Positions 47,381 through 56,022 of a stretch of DNA of 64,000 bases are shown piece after piece. The notes beneath the pieces are model-generated. The model did no database searches. It saw only the letters and a list, made by a program, of their open reading frames with translations, and was not told the DNA's origin. The translations under genes and the position numbers were made by a program. Numbering within the stretch: position 1 is the first letter of the stretch; the number at the start of each line of letters is the position of its first letter. Source of the stretch: Lacibacter luteus (GTDB lineage Bacteria; Bacteroidota; Bacteroidia; Chitinophagales; Chitinophagaceae); the NCBI RefSeq assembly GCF_004118265.1, contig NZ_SDHW01000004.1:186001-250000 (forward strand). Reading direction: 5' to 3'.

Positions 47381-47388
47381 TATTTTTG
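47381..47388 (+). promoter_or_regulatory. Putative -7 promoter element of tatD
   Basis: TATTTTTG ends 6 bases before the ATG at 47395. It argues for that ATG over an in-frame TTG at 47386, which lies inside the element, and predicts a leaderless or near-leaderless transcript. Confidence 0.5.
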
Positions 47389-47394
47389 CAGTTT

Positions 47395-48168
47395 ATGACC
47401 ATTATTGATACGCATACCCACCTTTATCTTGAAGAATTTAAGGCTGACATTGAAGAAGTTCTGCAAAAAGCAGCTTCCGAAGCGGTAACAAAGTTCTATT
47501 TACCAAATGTAGACAGTACTTCAATTGCCGATTTGCTTGCTCTTGCGGAAAAATACCCTGATAGCTGCATACCCATGATGGGGCTTCATCCCTGTTATGT
47601 AAAAGAGAATGCAGCCGATGAGCTAAAACTTGTACAGGATTGGCTCCAAAAACACTCTTTTGCGGCAGTTGGAGAAATTGGTCTGGATTACTATTGGGAT
47701 AAAAGTTTTGTTCCTCAGCAGAAAGATGCTTTTCGTCAACAGATCAATTGGGCGTTGGAGTTGAATTTGCCGATCGTTATTCATAGCCGGGATTCAATGC
47801 AGGATTGTATTGCTATTGTAAAGGAACATCAAAACGGAAAGCTTCGGGGCATCTTTCATTGCTTTGGCGGATCTGTTGAAGAAGCAAAACAAATTATAGA
47901 TCTCGGTTTTTTGATGGGTATCGGGGGCGTTGTTACCTATAAGAAATCGGGATTAGCTGAAGTATTGCCAAACATTCCCTTGGAATTTCTGGTTGTGGAA
48001 ACAGATGCACCTTACCTTTCGCCTGTTCCGTTTCGGGGCAAACGAAACGAACCTTCTTATCTAAAATATATTGTTGAAAAGATGGCCGAGATTATGAAGC
48101 TGCCGGTTGAAGAAATTGCAGCAAAAACTACAATGAATGCTGAAAAATTATTCGGCAGCTCAAAGTGA
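47395..48168 (+). CDS. tatD: TatD family metal-dependent hydrolase
   Basis: This is a 257-residue amidohydrolase-fold protein. Metal-binding motifs are [12 protein letters not shown] at the N-terminus, [26 protein letters not shown] and the C-terminal [19 protein letters not shown]. TatD proteins act as 3'-5' DNA/RNA exonucleases or deoxyribonucleases in the cytoplasm. The start at 47395 gives [10 protein letters not shown] at the N-terminus, as in the family. The tRNA-Ser promoter begins 7 bases after its stop. Confidence 0.93.
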   Translation: MTIIDTHTHLYLEEFKADIEEVLQKAASEAVTKFYLPNVDSTSIADLLALAEKYPDSCIPMMGLHPCYVKENAADELKLVQDWLQKHSFAAVGEIGLDYYWDKSFVPQQKDAFRQQINWALELNLPIVIHSRDSMQDCIAIVKEHQNGKLRGIFHCFGGSVEEAKQIIDLGFLMGIGGVVTYKKSGLAEVLPNIPLEFLVVETDAPYLSPVPFRGKRNEPSYLKYIVEKMAEIMKLPVEEIAAKTTMNAEKLFGSSK

Positions 48169-48174
48169 TAAATG

Positions 48175-48182
48175 TATTTTTG
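48175..48182 (+). promoter_or_regulatory. Putative -7 promoter element of tRNA-Ser
   Basis: TATTTTTG lies 13 bases before the mature tRNA start and 7 bases after the tatD stop. It would give the tRNA its own transcription unit, ended by the hairpin at 48287. Confidence 0.5.
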
Positions 48183-48195
48183 CTGCCCACAAAAA

Positions 48196-48282
48196 AGAGA
48201 GGTGTCCGAGTGGTTGAAGGAGCACGCCTGGAAAGTGTGTATGCGGGAAACTGCATCGAGGGTTCGAATCCCTTCCTCTCTG
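48196..48282 (+). tRNA. tRNA-Ser (anticodon GGA)
   Basis: The 87-base gene folds into a standard tRNA with a long variable arm, as expected for serine. The acceptor AGAGAGG pairs with CCTCTCT, the anticodon stem CACGC pairs with GTGTG, and the anticodon GGA lies at 48230-48232. The T loop reads TTCGAAT. The discriminator base is G. The 3' CCA is not encoded. It reads serine codons UCC and UCU. Confidence 0.95.
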
Positions 48283-48286
48283 CATT

Positions 48287-48319
48287 AAAAAAGCTCAACA
48301 GTTTTTGTTGAGCTTTTTT
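48287..48319. terminator. Terminator downstream of tRNA-Ser
   Basis: AAAAAAGCTCAACA pairs with TGTTGAGCTTTTTT over 14 base pairs around a five-base loop. It also serves the convergent thioredoxin-like gene ending at 48333. Confidence 0.9.
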
Positions 48320-48332
48320 AATGCCTGCTTAA

Positions 48333-49379
48333 TTATGGCATAAGCTTTTGAAGGGTTTGTTCGGGTACACTCCAAATTCCTGATTGAATTACTTTCCGAT
48401 TCTTATCGATTAAAATCCAGTAAGGAATAGCATTTATCTTATATGTTGTATATGCAAAACTGTTTTTAAACCCCTTTAAATCTGATACTTCAATCCACTG
48501 CACATTATCTTTTTCTATGGCCTTGATCCAGTCAGTTTTGCGCTCGTCAACCGAAACACCTACAATTTCTAATCCTTTTTCATGATACTTCTTATACATA
48601 CCGCTTAATCTTGGCCGCATTGCCCGGCAAGGTGCACACCAACTTGACCAAAATTCCAATAATACATATTGCGATTGTACCTTACTTAGCTGGAATACAC
48701 TCCCATCGGACTTTGCCATTGTAAAGTCGTCGATTACATTTCCCGGAGCCAATTTTCTTTCTCTTTCAATATCACTGGCAAGAACTTCAATATCCTTCAT
48801 TTCACTGCCTTTATCAAGCTTATTCAATAACACTTCCTTTTCTCTAAAATTCAACCCAAAAAGCCTTATGAACTCAATTGATAAATTTAATTTGGGATGT
48901 TCTGTTACAAACTGATCGATCATTAAAAAAAGTCGGTTATAGACAGGTGAATTCCGCACTACGGTATCGCTTACATTATCAAAGCTTTTGTAAAGCTCAT
49001 CTCTTACTTTGCTGATATTAAAATAACTCTCAGAAATTTTTGGCCCCTTTACTGACGTAATTTTAAATACCTTCTTTGAAGAAGTACCAGCCTCAGCTAG
49101 TTGTTCAATCGTCATTTCTATTTTACCGCTATCCAACCATAACACGTCGGTTTCATCTTCATTAAATATGATCGTTGCACTACAGTCTGATTTAATATCC
49201 CCTTCAAATGAGAATGTACCATTTTTTAAAACCGGTATTACTGATTTTTCCCCATTATACTGAATGGAGATTTCCTTTATAGTATCTGCAGCAATTTTCC
49301 CAACAATGGTAAATTTAATTTGTGCAGATAAAGATGTAGTTACGAAAGCAAATAAAATAGCTGAAAGATATTTTCTCAT
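48333..49379 (-). CDS. TlpA-like thioredoxin-fold protein with DUF4369-like N-terminus
   Basis: This 348-residue exported protein has a signal peptide ending SLSA. The N-terminal ~130 residues (FTIVGKIAADTIKEIS, FSFEGDIKSD) resemble the DUF4369 beta domain found before thioredoxin modules in Bacteroidota. The C-terminal thioredoxin domain has the redox pair Cys248 and Cys251 in WCAPCR and a cis-proline in NAIPYW. It probably reduces or exchanges disulfides in the periplasm. It is a single gene between tRNA-Ser and the acpP-fabF-rnc cluster. Confidence 0.9.
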   Translation of the reverse strand: MRKYLSAILFAFVTTSLSAQIKFTIVGKIAADTIKEISIQYNGEKSVIPVLKNGTFSFEGDIKSDCSATIIFNEDETDVLWLDSGKIEMTIEQLAEAGTSSKKVFKITSVKGPKISESYFNISKVRDELYKSFDNVSDTVVRNSPVYNRLFLMIDQFVTEHPKLNLSIEFIRLFGLNFREKEVLLNKLDKGSEMKDIEVLASDIERERKLAPGNVIDDFTMAKSDGSVFQLSKVQSQYVLLEFWSSWCAPCRAMRPRLSGMYKKYHEKGLEIVGVSVDERKTDWIKAIEKDNVQWIEVSDLKGFKNSFAYTTYKINAIPYWILIDKNRKVIQSGIWSVPEQTLQKLMP

Positions 49380-49445
49380 AGATATGTCTTATCGATAGGT
49401 TTAATAAATCTCGTATTCAAAAAATAAACTCTAGTCAAAAACTTA

Positions 49446-50156
49446 TTACACTATCCCAAGCTTTTCCACTGCAGCCTGTGCTGCTATCTGGCTCGCATCT
49501 TTTTTATTAAAGGCTTTTCCTTCTGCCACAACTTCACCGTCTACCACTGCACCGATGGTAAACAAACGACGGCCGTTTTCCAATCGCTCATCAATCGTAT
49601 CAAACTCCAGGCTCTTGCCATTTTTATTGGCCCATCCATAGAGTTTGTTCTTGTGATTTATTTCAAGCGCCTCCAGGTCTTCCATAAACAGGTAGGGAAT
49701 AATTACATTCTTAACAATCCAGCGTTGTGTTTTTTTATAGCCAAGATCGAGATAAATAGCTCCGAGTAAAGCTTCAAGTGTATTCCCAAATATCTGCGAA
49801 ACCTTGAGTGAATTATCGCCCTTGTTATAAAGTGTGATTTTTTTCAAACCCATACGCACAGCAATATCATTGAGCGTGGCACGGTTTACCATTTTACTCC
49901 GCATCTCCGTTAAAAAACCTTCGCCTTTGTAGGGATATTTTTTAAAGAGATAATCGGCAACTACTGCACTTAAAACAGCATCGCCTAAAAATTCAAGACG
50001 CTCATTGTTCTGATCGCTTCCTTCTTTAATGGAACGATGACTGAGGGCGGTTTTGTAAAGTTTAACGTCGCCGGGATTGTAACCTAAAATATTGCGCAGG
50101 TTACTTTCAAACTTATTCTTAGCTGGTAATATTTGCCGGACGAAATTCCGCACCAT
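49446..50156 (-). CDS. rnc: Ribonuclease III
   Basis: This 236-residue enzyme cleaves double-stranded RNA in rRNA and mRNA maturation. The catalytic domain has the signature NERLEFLGDAVLSAVVADYL with Glu55 and Asp59, and a second motif GNTLEALLGAIYLD. The second motif has Asn where Escherichia coli has Asp114, while the following Glu (E117 in E. coli) is kept. The C-terminal ~70 residues form a double-stranded-RNA-binding domain (KKDASQIAAQAAVEKLG). It follows fabF by 70 bases in the same direction, an order also known elsewhere in Bacteroidota. Confidence 0.95.
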   Translation of the reverse strand: MVRNFVRQILPAKNKFESNLRNILGYNPGDVKLYKTALSHRSIKEGSDQNNERLEFLGDAVLSAVVADYLFKKYPYKGEGFLTEMRSKMVNRATLNDIAVRMGLKKITLYNKGDNSLKVSQIFGNTLEALLGAIYLDLGYKKTQRWIVKNVIIPYLFMEDLEALEINHKNKLYGWANKNGKSLEFDTIDERLENGRRLFTIGAVVDGEVVAEGKAFNKKDASQIAAQAAVEKLGIV

Positions 50157-50226
50157 AGATTGAAATATACATCATTCACCAAAAACAAACAGTTTTATGG
50201 CCGATGTTGCAACAAATCTAAGGAAA

Positions 50227-51477
50227 TCAGGAATATTTCTTTACAATCACCGAGGCATTATGTCCACCAAATCCAAACGTATTGCTCAATGCTGCACGAA
50301 CAGTACGCTTCTGTGCTTTATTGAACGTGAAATTTAATTTTGGATCCAGTTCGGGATCATCTGTAAAGTGATTGATTGTTGGCGGAACAATATCGTGTAC
50401 AACACTCATTACACATGCAATTGCCTCCAACGCACCGGCAGCACCTAGGCAGTGGCCTGTCATTGATTTGGTTGAACTGATGTTGAGATTGTATGCATGC
50501 TCACCAAAAACGCTCATAATGGCTTTGGTTTCTGCAATATCACCAAGCGGTGTAGATGTTCCGTGAACGTTTATGTAATCGATATCCGAAGCTTGCAATC
50601 CTGCGTCTTTTAAAGCAGCAGTCATTACATTTTTCGCACCTAACCCCTCAGGATGGGGGGCAGTAATATGGTGTGCGTCGGCAGTAGCGCCGCCACCTGC
50701 AATTTCGCAATAAATTTTAGCGCCACGCTTTAACGCATGTTCAAGGCTTTCGAGCACCAGCATACCTGCGCCTTCGCCCATTACAAAACCATCACGGTCT
50801 TTGTCGAATGGTCGGCTTGCAGTTGCCGGATCATCGTTACGTTCGCTCAGTGCTTTCATGGCATTAAATCCACCAACACCTGCAGCACTTACAACCGCTT
50901 CACTACCGCCGGTAAGAATAATATCTGCCTTACCCAGGCGAATATTATCATAGGCATCAATAATTGCATTTGTTGATGAAGCACATGCCGAAACTACAGC
51001 GAAGTTTGGACCACGAAAACCATGACGCATTGATATTTGCCCTGCAGCAATATCAAGAATCATTTTCGGGATAAAGAAAGGGTTGAAACGTGGAGTACCG
51101 TCGCCATTAGCAAAGTTTACCACTTCTTCCTGGAAGGTGATTAAACCACCTATACCGCTGGCGAAGATCACACCCACACGATCCACATCAACATTGTCTT
51201 TGCTGATGCCGGCATCTTTAACTGCCTGATCGCTTACAACTAATGCAAACTGGGTGAAGCGGTCTATTTTTCTTGCTTCCTTTTTATCAAGGTAGGTTGT
51301 TGCATCGAACTCTTTTACCTCGCAGGCAAACCTTGTTTTGAATTTTGAACAGTCGAACTGCTTAATGAAATCAGCACCTGACACACCATTAGTCAATCCC
51401 TCCCAATATTCATCGAGAGTTTTGCCTAATGGTGTAAGGGCGCCAATTCCGGTAACTACTACTCTTTTAAGATCCAT
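50227..51477 (-). CDS. fabF: 3-oxoacyl-[acyl-carrier-protein] synthase II
   Basis: This 416-residue condensing enzyme elongates fatty acyl chains with malonyl-ACP in type II fatty acid synthesis. The catalytic triad is visible: Cys165 in VSACASSTNA, His305 in VHGTSTPLGD and His342 in SMTGHCLGAAGA. Length and order match FabF. Its gene follows acpP by 53 bases, the classical acpP-fabF pair, so carrier and enzyme are probably made from one transcript. Confidence 0.96.
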   Translation of the reverse strand: MDLKRVVVTGIGALTPLGKTLDEYWEGLTNGVSGADFIKQFDCSKFKTRFACEVKEFDATTYLDKKEARKIDRFTQFALVVSDQAVKDAGISKDNVDVDRVGVIFASGIGGLITFQEEVVNFANGDGTPRFNPFFIPKMILDIAAGQISMRHGFRGPNFAVVSACASSTNAIIDAYDNIRLGKADIILTGGSEAVVSAAGVGGFNAMKALSERNDDPATASRPFDKDRDGFVMGEGAGMLVLESLEHALKRGAKIYCEIAGGGATADAHHITAPHPEGLGAKNVMTAALKDAGLQASDIDYINVHGTSTPLGDIAETKAIMSVFGEHAYNLNISSTKSMTGHCLGAAGALEAIACVMSVVHDIVPPTINHFTDDPELDPKLNFTFNKAQKRTVRAALSNTFGFGGHNASVIVKKYS

Positions 51478-51530
51478 AAGTAAGTTGCCTGGGGAAAAAA
51501 TGAATTACACTGAAAAGGTTCAGTGATAAA

Positions 51531-51767
51531 TTACTTAGCGTGTTCTTCTAAATAAGTTACTGCCTGACCAACAGTAGTGATGGTTTCAGCTTGCTCATCG
51601 GGAATAGAGATGTTGAACTCTTTCTCGAATTCCATGATCAGTTCAACTGTGTCTAATGAATCAGCTCCGAGATCATTGGTAAAAGAAGCTTCAGGATTTA
51701 CTTCTGATTCTTCAACACCTAACTTGTCGACGATGATTTTTTTTACTCTTGCTGCGATGTCTGACAT
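51531..51767 (-). CDS. acpP: Acyl carrier protein
   Basis: This is a 78-residue acidic helical protein that carries growing acyl chains on a phosphopantetheine arm. The attachment site is Ser37 in [11 protein letters not shown] placed the start at 51767 ([17 protein letters not shown]); a longer in-frame version adds 16 residues with no family match. It is the first gene of acpP-fabF-rnc and has a recognisable promoter upstream. Confidence 0.96.
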   Translation of the reverse strand: MSDIAARVKKIIVDKLGVEESEVNPEASFTNDLGADSLDTVELIMEFEKEFNISIPDEQAETITTVGQAVTYLEEHAK

Positions 51768-51793
51768 TGTCGTAATAATTTGGTTACAGGTTG

Positions 51794-51822
51794 CAAAAAT
51801 AGAGTTTTTAACCAATTCACAA
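51794..51822 (-). promoter_or_regulatory. Promoter of the acpP-fabF-rnc operon
   Basis: On the minus strand TTG (51820-51822) is followed 18 bases later by TATTTTTG (51794-51801). This fits the Bacteroidota -33/-7 promoter form with normal spacing. The acpP ATG is 26 bases further on, so this operon has an ordinary short leader. Confidence 0.65.
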
Positions 51823-51920
51823 GCGTTCCTTCAAAAATGTGTTAAATCTATCATTATCAATCTGTTCCAACGTGTTTTTTTGTGTTGCCTAAAAACTCCC
51901 CTTTTAAACGATGATGGTTT

Positions 51921-51951
51921 GTTTGTTTTTAGTACAACTGTTTGTTTTTAG
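51921..51951. repeat. 12-base direct repeat upstream of the GNAT gene
   Basis: GTTTGTTTTTAG occurs at 51921-51932 and again at 51940-51951, a 19-base period. It lies in the 225-base gap between acpP and the GNAT gene. It could be a regulator-binding site or simple T-rich duplication. Confidence 0.5.
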
Positions 51952-51992
51952 ATAAAAAAATGTAACTTGTTTTCCCCTGCTTAAACTTACTT

Positions 51993-52424
51993 ATGGCACT
52001 AAAACAAATCGACTACGGAACAGCCGAACACAGGCAGATGGTGAATCTTAGGTACGAGATACTGCGGAAACCTCTTGGGCTCAATTTTACACAGGAAGAG
52101 TTAGAAAAAGAAAAGAACGATATTTTAATTGCAGCTTTTGAAGAAGAGAAAATGCTGGGTTGCTGCTTTCTTACCCATGTAGATAGCAACATTGTTCGCT
52201 TACGCCAGATGGCCGTGCAGAACAATTTACAAGGAAAAGGTATTGGCGCTTCGCTGATGAATTTTGCCGAAAACATTGCAAGAGACCGTGGCTATAAAAC
52301 CATGATGATGCACTCGAGAAAAACAACCTGCCATTTTTTTGAAAAGCAGGGCTACAAAATAGAAGGCGATGAATTTATTCAGCTTACAATACCGCATTTT
52401 AGAATGATTAAGAAGCTGCGATAA
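51993..52424 (+). CDS. GNAT family N-acetyltransferase
   Basis: This 143-residue protein has the GNAT acetyl-CoA-binding motif A in RQMAVQNNLQGKGIGASLM, preceded by a beta strand (VRLRQMAV) and followed by IARDRGYKTMMMHSRKT and FFEKQGYKIEGDEF. It resembles the ElaA-like small acetyltransferases. The substrate is unknown. The gene is alone on the plus strand and ends 2 bases from the stop of the convergent barrel-protein gene. Confidence 0.88.
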   Translation: MALKQIDYGTAEHRQMVNLRYEILRKPLGLNFTQEELEKEKNDILIAAFEEEKMLGCCFLTHVDSNIVRLRQMAVQNNLQGKGIGASLMNFAENIARDRGYKTMMMHSRKTTCHFFEKQGYKIEGDEFIQLTIPHFRMIKKLR

Positions 52425-52426
52425 AA

Positions 52427-55108
52427 TTAAAAGTTGAATTTTATTGACAACTGAATATTTCTTCCAATGAGTGGAATTTCGGTCCTGTTTTGCGACAAAA
52501 GAGATACTGAAGTAAGCACATACTTCGTTTCTGCAAAAAGATTCTCGCCCCGTAACTGAAATTCAAATTTACCTTTCGGCGCTCTCCATGAGTAATCTAC
52601 ATCTGAAAACAACAAATTTTGTTTTCGATTTAGTACGTCAAAGATGTACGAATTGGTTTTAACCCCTGCAGAACTATTTTTGGTTAGAAAATACCGAACA
52701 AGTAAGCTGCTTTTCAGGTTTAGCGCTGCTTTGTCTGCTCCTGTTGTAGTAATTTCCTTGGCAAGCACATTTTTATTGTAGCCAAGTAAAACATCTGCCT
52801 TCATTGAAAACTTACGAAAACTGTTGAATTTTAAACCTGCACCACCGGTTGCTGATAAATTGCCATTTCTTGTAATCTTGGCATTGGTTGTATTACTTAT
52901 ATACTGATCCCAGTAATCGAAGCTAACATGCAAATCAACCATAGCTCTGATAAACGGTAAAGGATAATTTTGACTGCTGTAAATACCAAACTTGTTTGTT
53001 GGGAGGTTAACAATAGATTTAATATTGAAATTATAAAACAGCTCAAAGCTGTTTGTAAACAAAGGGGATACAAAATCCCTGCTTCCCCGTATTAGTAGAT
53101 ATATACTCTTTCCTGTTAAACTTGATTTAGTGTATCCCATACTCATATTCAATACCGGCATACTTCGCAACGTATAACGTAACTGCTGAAAGGAATTAAA
53201 TTGTACTGCATTTTCACCCCTCGACAATTGATCTAATGGAACGGCTTTATTCGAAAACTCAAAAATCATTGGAAAACCTCCTCTGCCCTTCGTTAAAATT
53301 GTATGCGAAACCTTTAAAGTTGCAACGGGAAGCAATTTTGATTCTTTTAAAACCCCTTTGTCGTTTCGTGCAATATGGCTGGCCCCTGCATACCAACTCA
53401 CGCTTGTAATCGCTTTTTCTTTGCTCCAGTTAAGCCTTGATTGATACCCTACATTTAAGTCGTTGTAAATACCAGCATTACTAAATCGGTCAATCACATC
53501 CTCGCTGTTTGGCTCGGTTGTTTTACCAATTCTTAAACCATTACTTAACGAAATATTGCCGCTGGAAAAAACGAATTGCTGACTGCGTATTTTTTTCCCT
53601 TTTTTCGAAATCCAGTCAACCAATAATTGCTGTTCAAACACATTTGTGTTTCCTAGAGGTTTTGCAACATTAAATAAAGTTCCAGCCTGAGAAAAAATAA
53701 CATCAATATTTCGACTGACTGTTAAAGCCTGTTGATTATTACGTTGAAAAGCAGCAGAAAAAGAAATAGCTAGAGCTCGTAACGAATCGTAGCGTTGGGT
53801 ATATTGAATTTGACCTGAGAAATGAGAAGAGTGGTTAGCACCATTATTACTTACACTATCAGCAAAATTGTCTTGGTTGATATAATTTATCGACTGTGCT
53901 TTGATATTGTTTTGTTGAAATGTAAACCGTGCAATTAAACTTTTGGTATTGGATTGCATCCATTCAAAATCTTGCCGCAGCTTTACCCTTTCATCCGTAT
54001 TGAAAATTCCATTACTATCCGTGCGCTTAAAGTATGTTTCATTATTAAGGTAGCTACTTCCCTGCTTTACATATTGACTCAATGTTTCCCTGCCATATAC
54101 CATCTCAGTTTTCATTTTCAACTTCTTCAACGCAGGATAATTAAAAACAAACTGTTCGTTTAACAACTTATTTATTAAATATCTTGAAGGGCTGAAATTA
54201 TTGATCTGATAAATTGAATTCAACTGCAAGCCCGGCGGAATATCGTTTGTAACGTTGAGTGGAAATACTGTGTTTAGTTGTGTGCCAATGTTGTTATGAA
54301 AACCAACAGCGGCCCACTTTGTTTTACGACTTACTGAAAAAAACGTAGGATTAATTGCATATCGTTTATTCGTTGCTCCTGCCAACTCAACATCGCCAAA
54401 AAATACAGTTCGTTGCTTTTTTAATTTAAGATTAATAATGGTTTCGTTTTCCAGCGAAACACCTGCAAGCAATTTATTTTTAGGGTCGTTTTCTACAGCT
54501 TGTACTTCTGCAAGTACATGAGCCGGGAAACTTTCAAGTAACAACCCTGTTTTATCTGCAAATAGATCTTCTCCCTCTACTAAAATTTTTGCAACTTCTT
54601 TATTTTTAAACTTGAGTTTTCCTTCTTCATCAATTGAGAACCCAGGAAGCTTTGTCAGAATATCTTTTAACTTTCGCTCTTCACCTATTTTAAAACTGTC
54701 GACAGTATATATGGTTGTATCACCACGTCGCCACACAGATGGTTTGATAACAATTTCTTTTAATTCTTTTGGCTTTAATGGAAGTATAACTTCGATAACT
54801 GTTTCAAACGGATAAGAGGTAAGAGTAATTTCTTTTACTACCGTTTCAAAAGAAGATTTTTCAATAATTACTTCAAGCGTATCATTCTGTTGAAGCTTCT
54901 GTAGCTTAACCTGAAACTGAGCATCTGCTATTGCAGGATCAAAAAAAAGCAGTGAAGGTTTGTTCTTCTTTTTTATTTTAAGAATGTAATTAGTAAGAGG
55001 CTCGCCACCAGTACTCTTTACAACGCCACGAATTGTAACCTGCGCAACTGATTGCACAGAAAGCAATACAAACAAGAGAAATAGATATGCACAATAACGG
55101 CAACTCAA
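52427..55108 (-). CDS. Outer-membrane beta-barrel protein with carboxypeptidase-like N-terminal domain
   Basis: This is an 893-residue protein. After a signal peptide ending VQSVAQ comes a carboxypeptidase-regulatory-like domain (VTIRGVVKSTGGEPLTNY), then a plug-like region with DILTKLPGFSIDEEGKLKF and VLVEGEDLF-type text (ILVEGEDLFADKT). The last ~600 residues have alternating strands of an outer-membrane barrel and end in aromatic IQLSIKFNF. This matches the outer-membrane beta-barrel family related to TonB-dependent receptors. A TonB box is not obvious. The GLPGLI gene lies 21 bases upstream in the same operon, a pairing often seen in Bacteroidota. The ligand is unknown. Confidence 0.82.
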   Translation of the reverse strand: MSCRYCAYLFLLFVLLSVQSVAQVTIRGVVKSTGGEPLTNYILKIKKKNKPSLLFFDPAIADAQFQVKLQKLQQNDTLEVIIEKSSFETVVKEITLTSYPFETVIEVILPLKPKELKEIVIKPSVWRRGDTTIYTVDSFKIGEERKLKDILTKLPGFSIDEEGKLKFKNKEVAKILVEGEDLFADKTGLLLESFPAHVLAEVQAVENDPKNKLLAGVSLENETIINLKLKKQRTVFFGDVELAGATNKRYAINPTFFSVSRKTKWAAVGFHNNIGTQLNTVFPLNVTNDIPPGLQLNSIYQINNFSPSRYLINKLLNEQFVFNYPALKKLKMKTEMVYGRETLSQYVKQGSSYLNNETYFKRTDSNGIFNTDERVKLRQDFEWMQSNTKSLIARFTFQQNNIKAQSINYINQDNFADSVSNNGANHSSHFSGQIQYTQRYDSLRALAISFSAAFQRNNQQALTVSRNIDVIFSQAGTLFNVAKPLGNTNVFEQQLLVDWISKKGKKIRSQQFVFSSGNISLSNGLRIGKTTEPNSEDVIDRFSNAGIYNDLNVGYQSRLNWSKEKAITSVSWYAGASHIARNDKGVLKESKLLPVATLKVSHTILTKGRGGFPMIFEFSNKAVPLDQLSRGENAVQFNSFQQLRYTLRSMPVLNMSMGYTKSSLTGKSIYLLIRGSRDFVSPLFTNSFELFYNFNIKSIVNLPTNKFGIYSSQNYPLPFIRAMVDLHVSFDYWDQYISNTTNAKITRNGNLSATGGAGLKFNSFRKFSMKADVLLGYNKNVLAKEITTTGADKAALNLKSSLLVRYFLTKNSSAGVKTNSYIFDVLNRKQNLLFSDVDYSWRAPKGKFEFQLRGENLFAETKYVLTSVSLLSQNRTEIPLIGRNIQLSIKFNF

Positions 55109-55129
55109 GACAAAGAATAATCTATGGAA

Positions 55130-55870
55130 TTAATTAATACGCCCCTGTGTTTTACGAAGCGTTCTGAGTCTTTTTAAATTTTGCTCATAATTTTCCCTCG
55201 ACATATAATTTGGGCTCACTCGTAAATAAGCAGGGAAAATTTCATCGTCTTTCACTTCGGCATCCGCAACATACTCGATTAGTTTATACTCAATATGCGG
55301 ATAAAACTGTGTTGCCTCCACAATCATCCCGGGCACTTCATTATAATTTTGCAAACCGAAGTATACGGGTACATCGGGAGCAAACCATATTTCGGCAACT
55401 AAAAATCCATCATCTATCCAAACCGCTTTCTGGCATTGAAATGTGCCAACTTTTTTTGTCTCAGGCTTTATTTCCCACTTTTGTTCTCCCTTTACTAAAT
55501 CAAAGCGATTTACTCTTTGCTGGCCAGATCTTTGAATCATTACCAGGTTAAACATTGAATCGGTGTTTCTGTATTGTACCTGTTGTAAACTATCTTTTAA
55601 AAAACTGACAGAAGCACGATTATTGCCCACTACTTCCTGGTTAACTATTGATGTGGTGTCGAACGGCGTAGAGTAAAAGAAATATTGGCTCCCAACCTTA
55701 AAATAAAAACCTAACCGTTCCTGTTTTGCTATCAATCTTGATTGGCCCTCTTCATTTATGTTGAATTTTTTTTGCGTTACAGTATACTTTAGTTTTAAGG
55801 TATTTAAGCTTTGACTATATAAGATTTGAATAGAAATAATTGTAACAAGCAAAGAGGAAAAGTGTTTCAT
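55130..55870 (-). CDS. GLPGLI family protein
   Basis: This is a 246-residue exported protein with a signal peptide ending ILYSQ. The core shows WEIKPETKKVGTFQCQKA, VAEIWFAPDVPVYFGLQNY and EVPGMIVEA, the last standing in for the GLPGLI motif that names this Bacteroidota family. Function is unknown; members are usually next to outer-membrane barrel genes, as here, which suggests a shared envelope role. It is the first gene of the two-gene operon with the barrel protein. Confidence 0.78.
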   Translation of the reverse strand: MKHFSSLLVTIISIQILYSQSLNTLKLKYTVTQKKFNINEEGQSRLIAKQERLGFYFKVGSQYFFYSTPFDTTSIVNQEVVGNNRASVSFLKDSLQQVQYRNTDSMFNLVMIQRSGQQRVNRFDLVKGEQKWEIKPETKKVGTFQCQKAVWIDDGFLVAEIWFAPDVPVYFGLQNYNEVPGMIVEATQFYPHIEYKLIEYVADAEVKDDEIFPAYLRVSPNYMSRENYEQNLKRLRTLRKTQGRIN

Positions 55871-55973
55871 TTAATTTAGCGCTTAGTGTTCCAATTTAAT
55901 ATTTTTAAAATTACTATTTGATTTTAACCGTTTGTAAATTTCTTAAGAATTTACTTTTTTCTTCTTTGTATCA

Positions 55974-56003
55974 ACAAAAAAAGGGAGTCTTTCGACTCCC
56001 TTT
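55974..56003 (-). terminator. Terminator of the ATP synthase operon
   Basis: AAAGGGAGTC (55980-55989) pairs with GACTCCCTTT (55994-56003) around a four-base loop. On the minus strand a run of eight T follows. It ends the atp transcript after atpA. Confidence 0.88.
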
Positions 56004-56022
56004 GATATACTAAAGCGTTCAA

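Noticed and set aside
48196-48282. tRNA-Ser as an integration site for a mobile element
   Set aside because: No integrase gene or direct repeat of the tRNA 3' end was seen nearby; the flanking genes are ordinary chromosomal genes.
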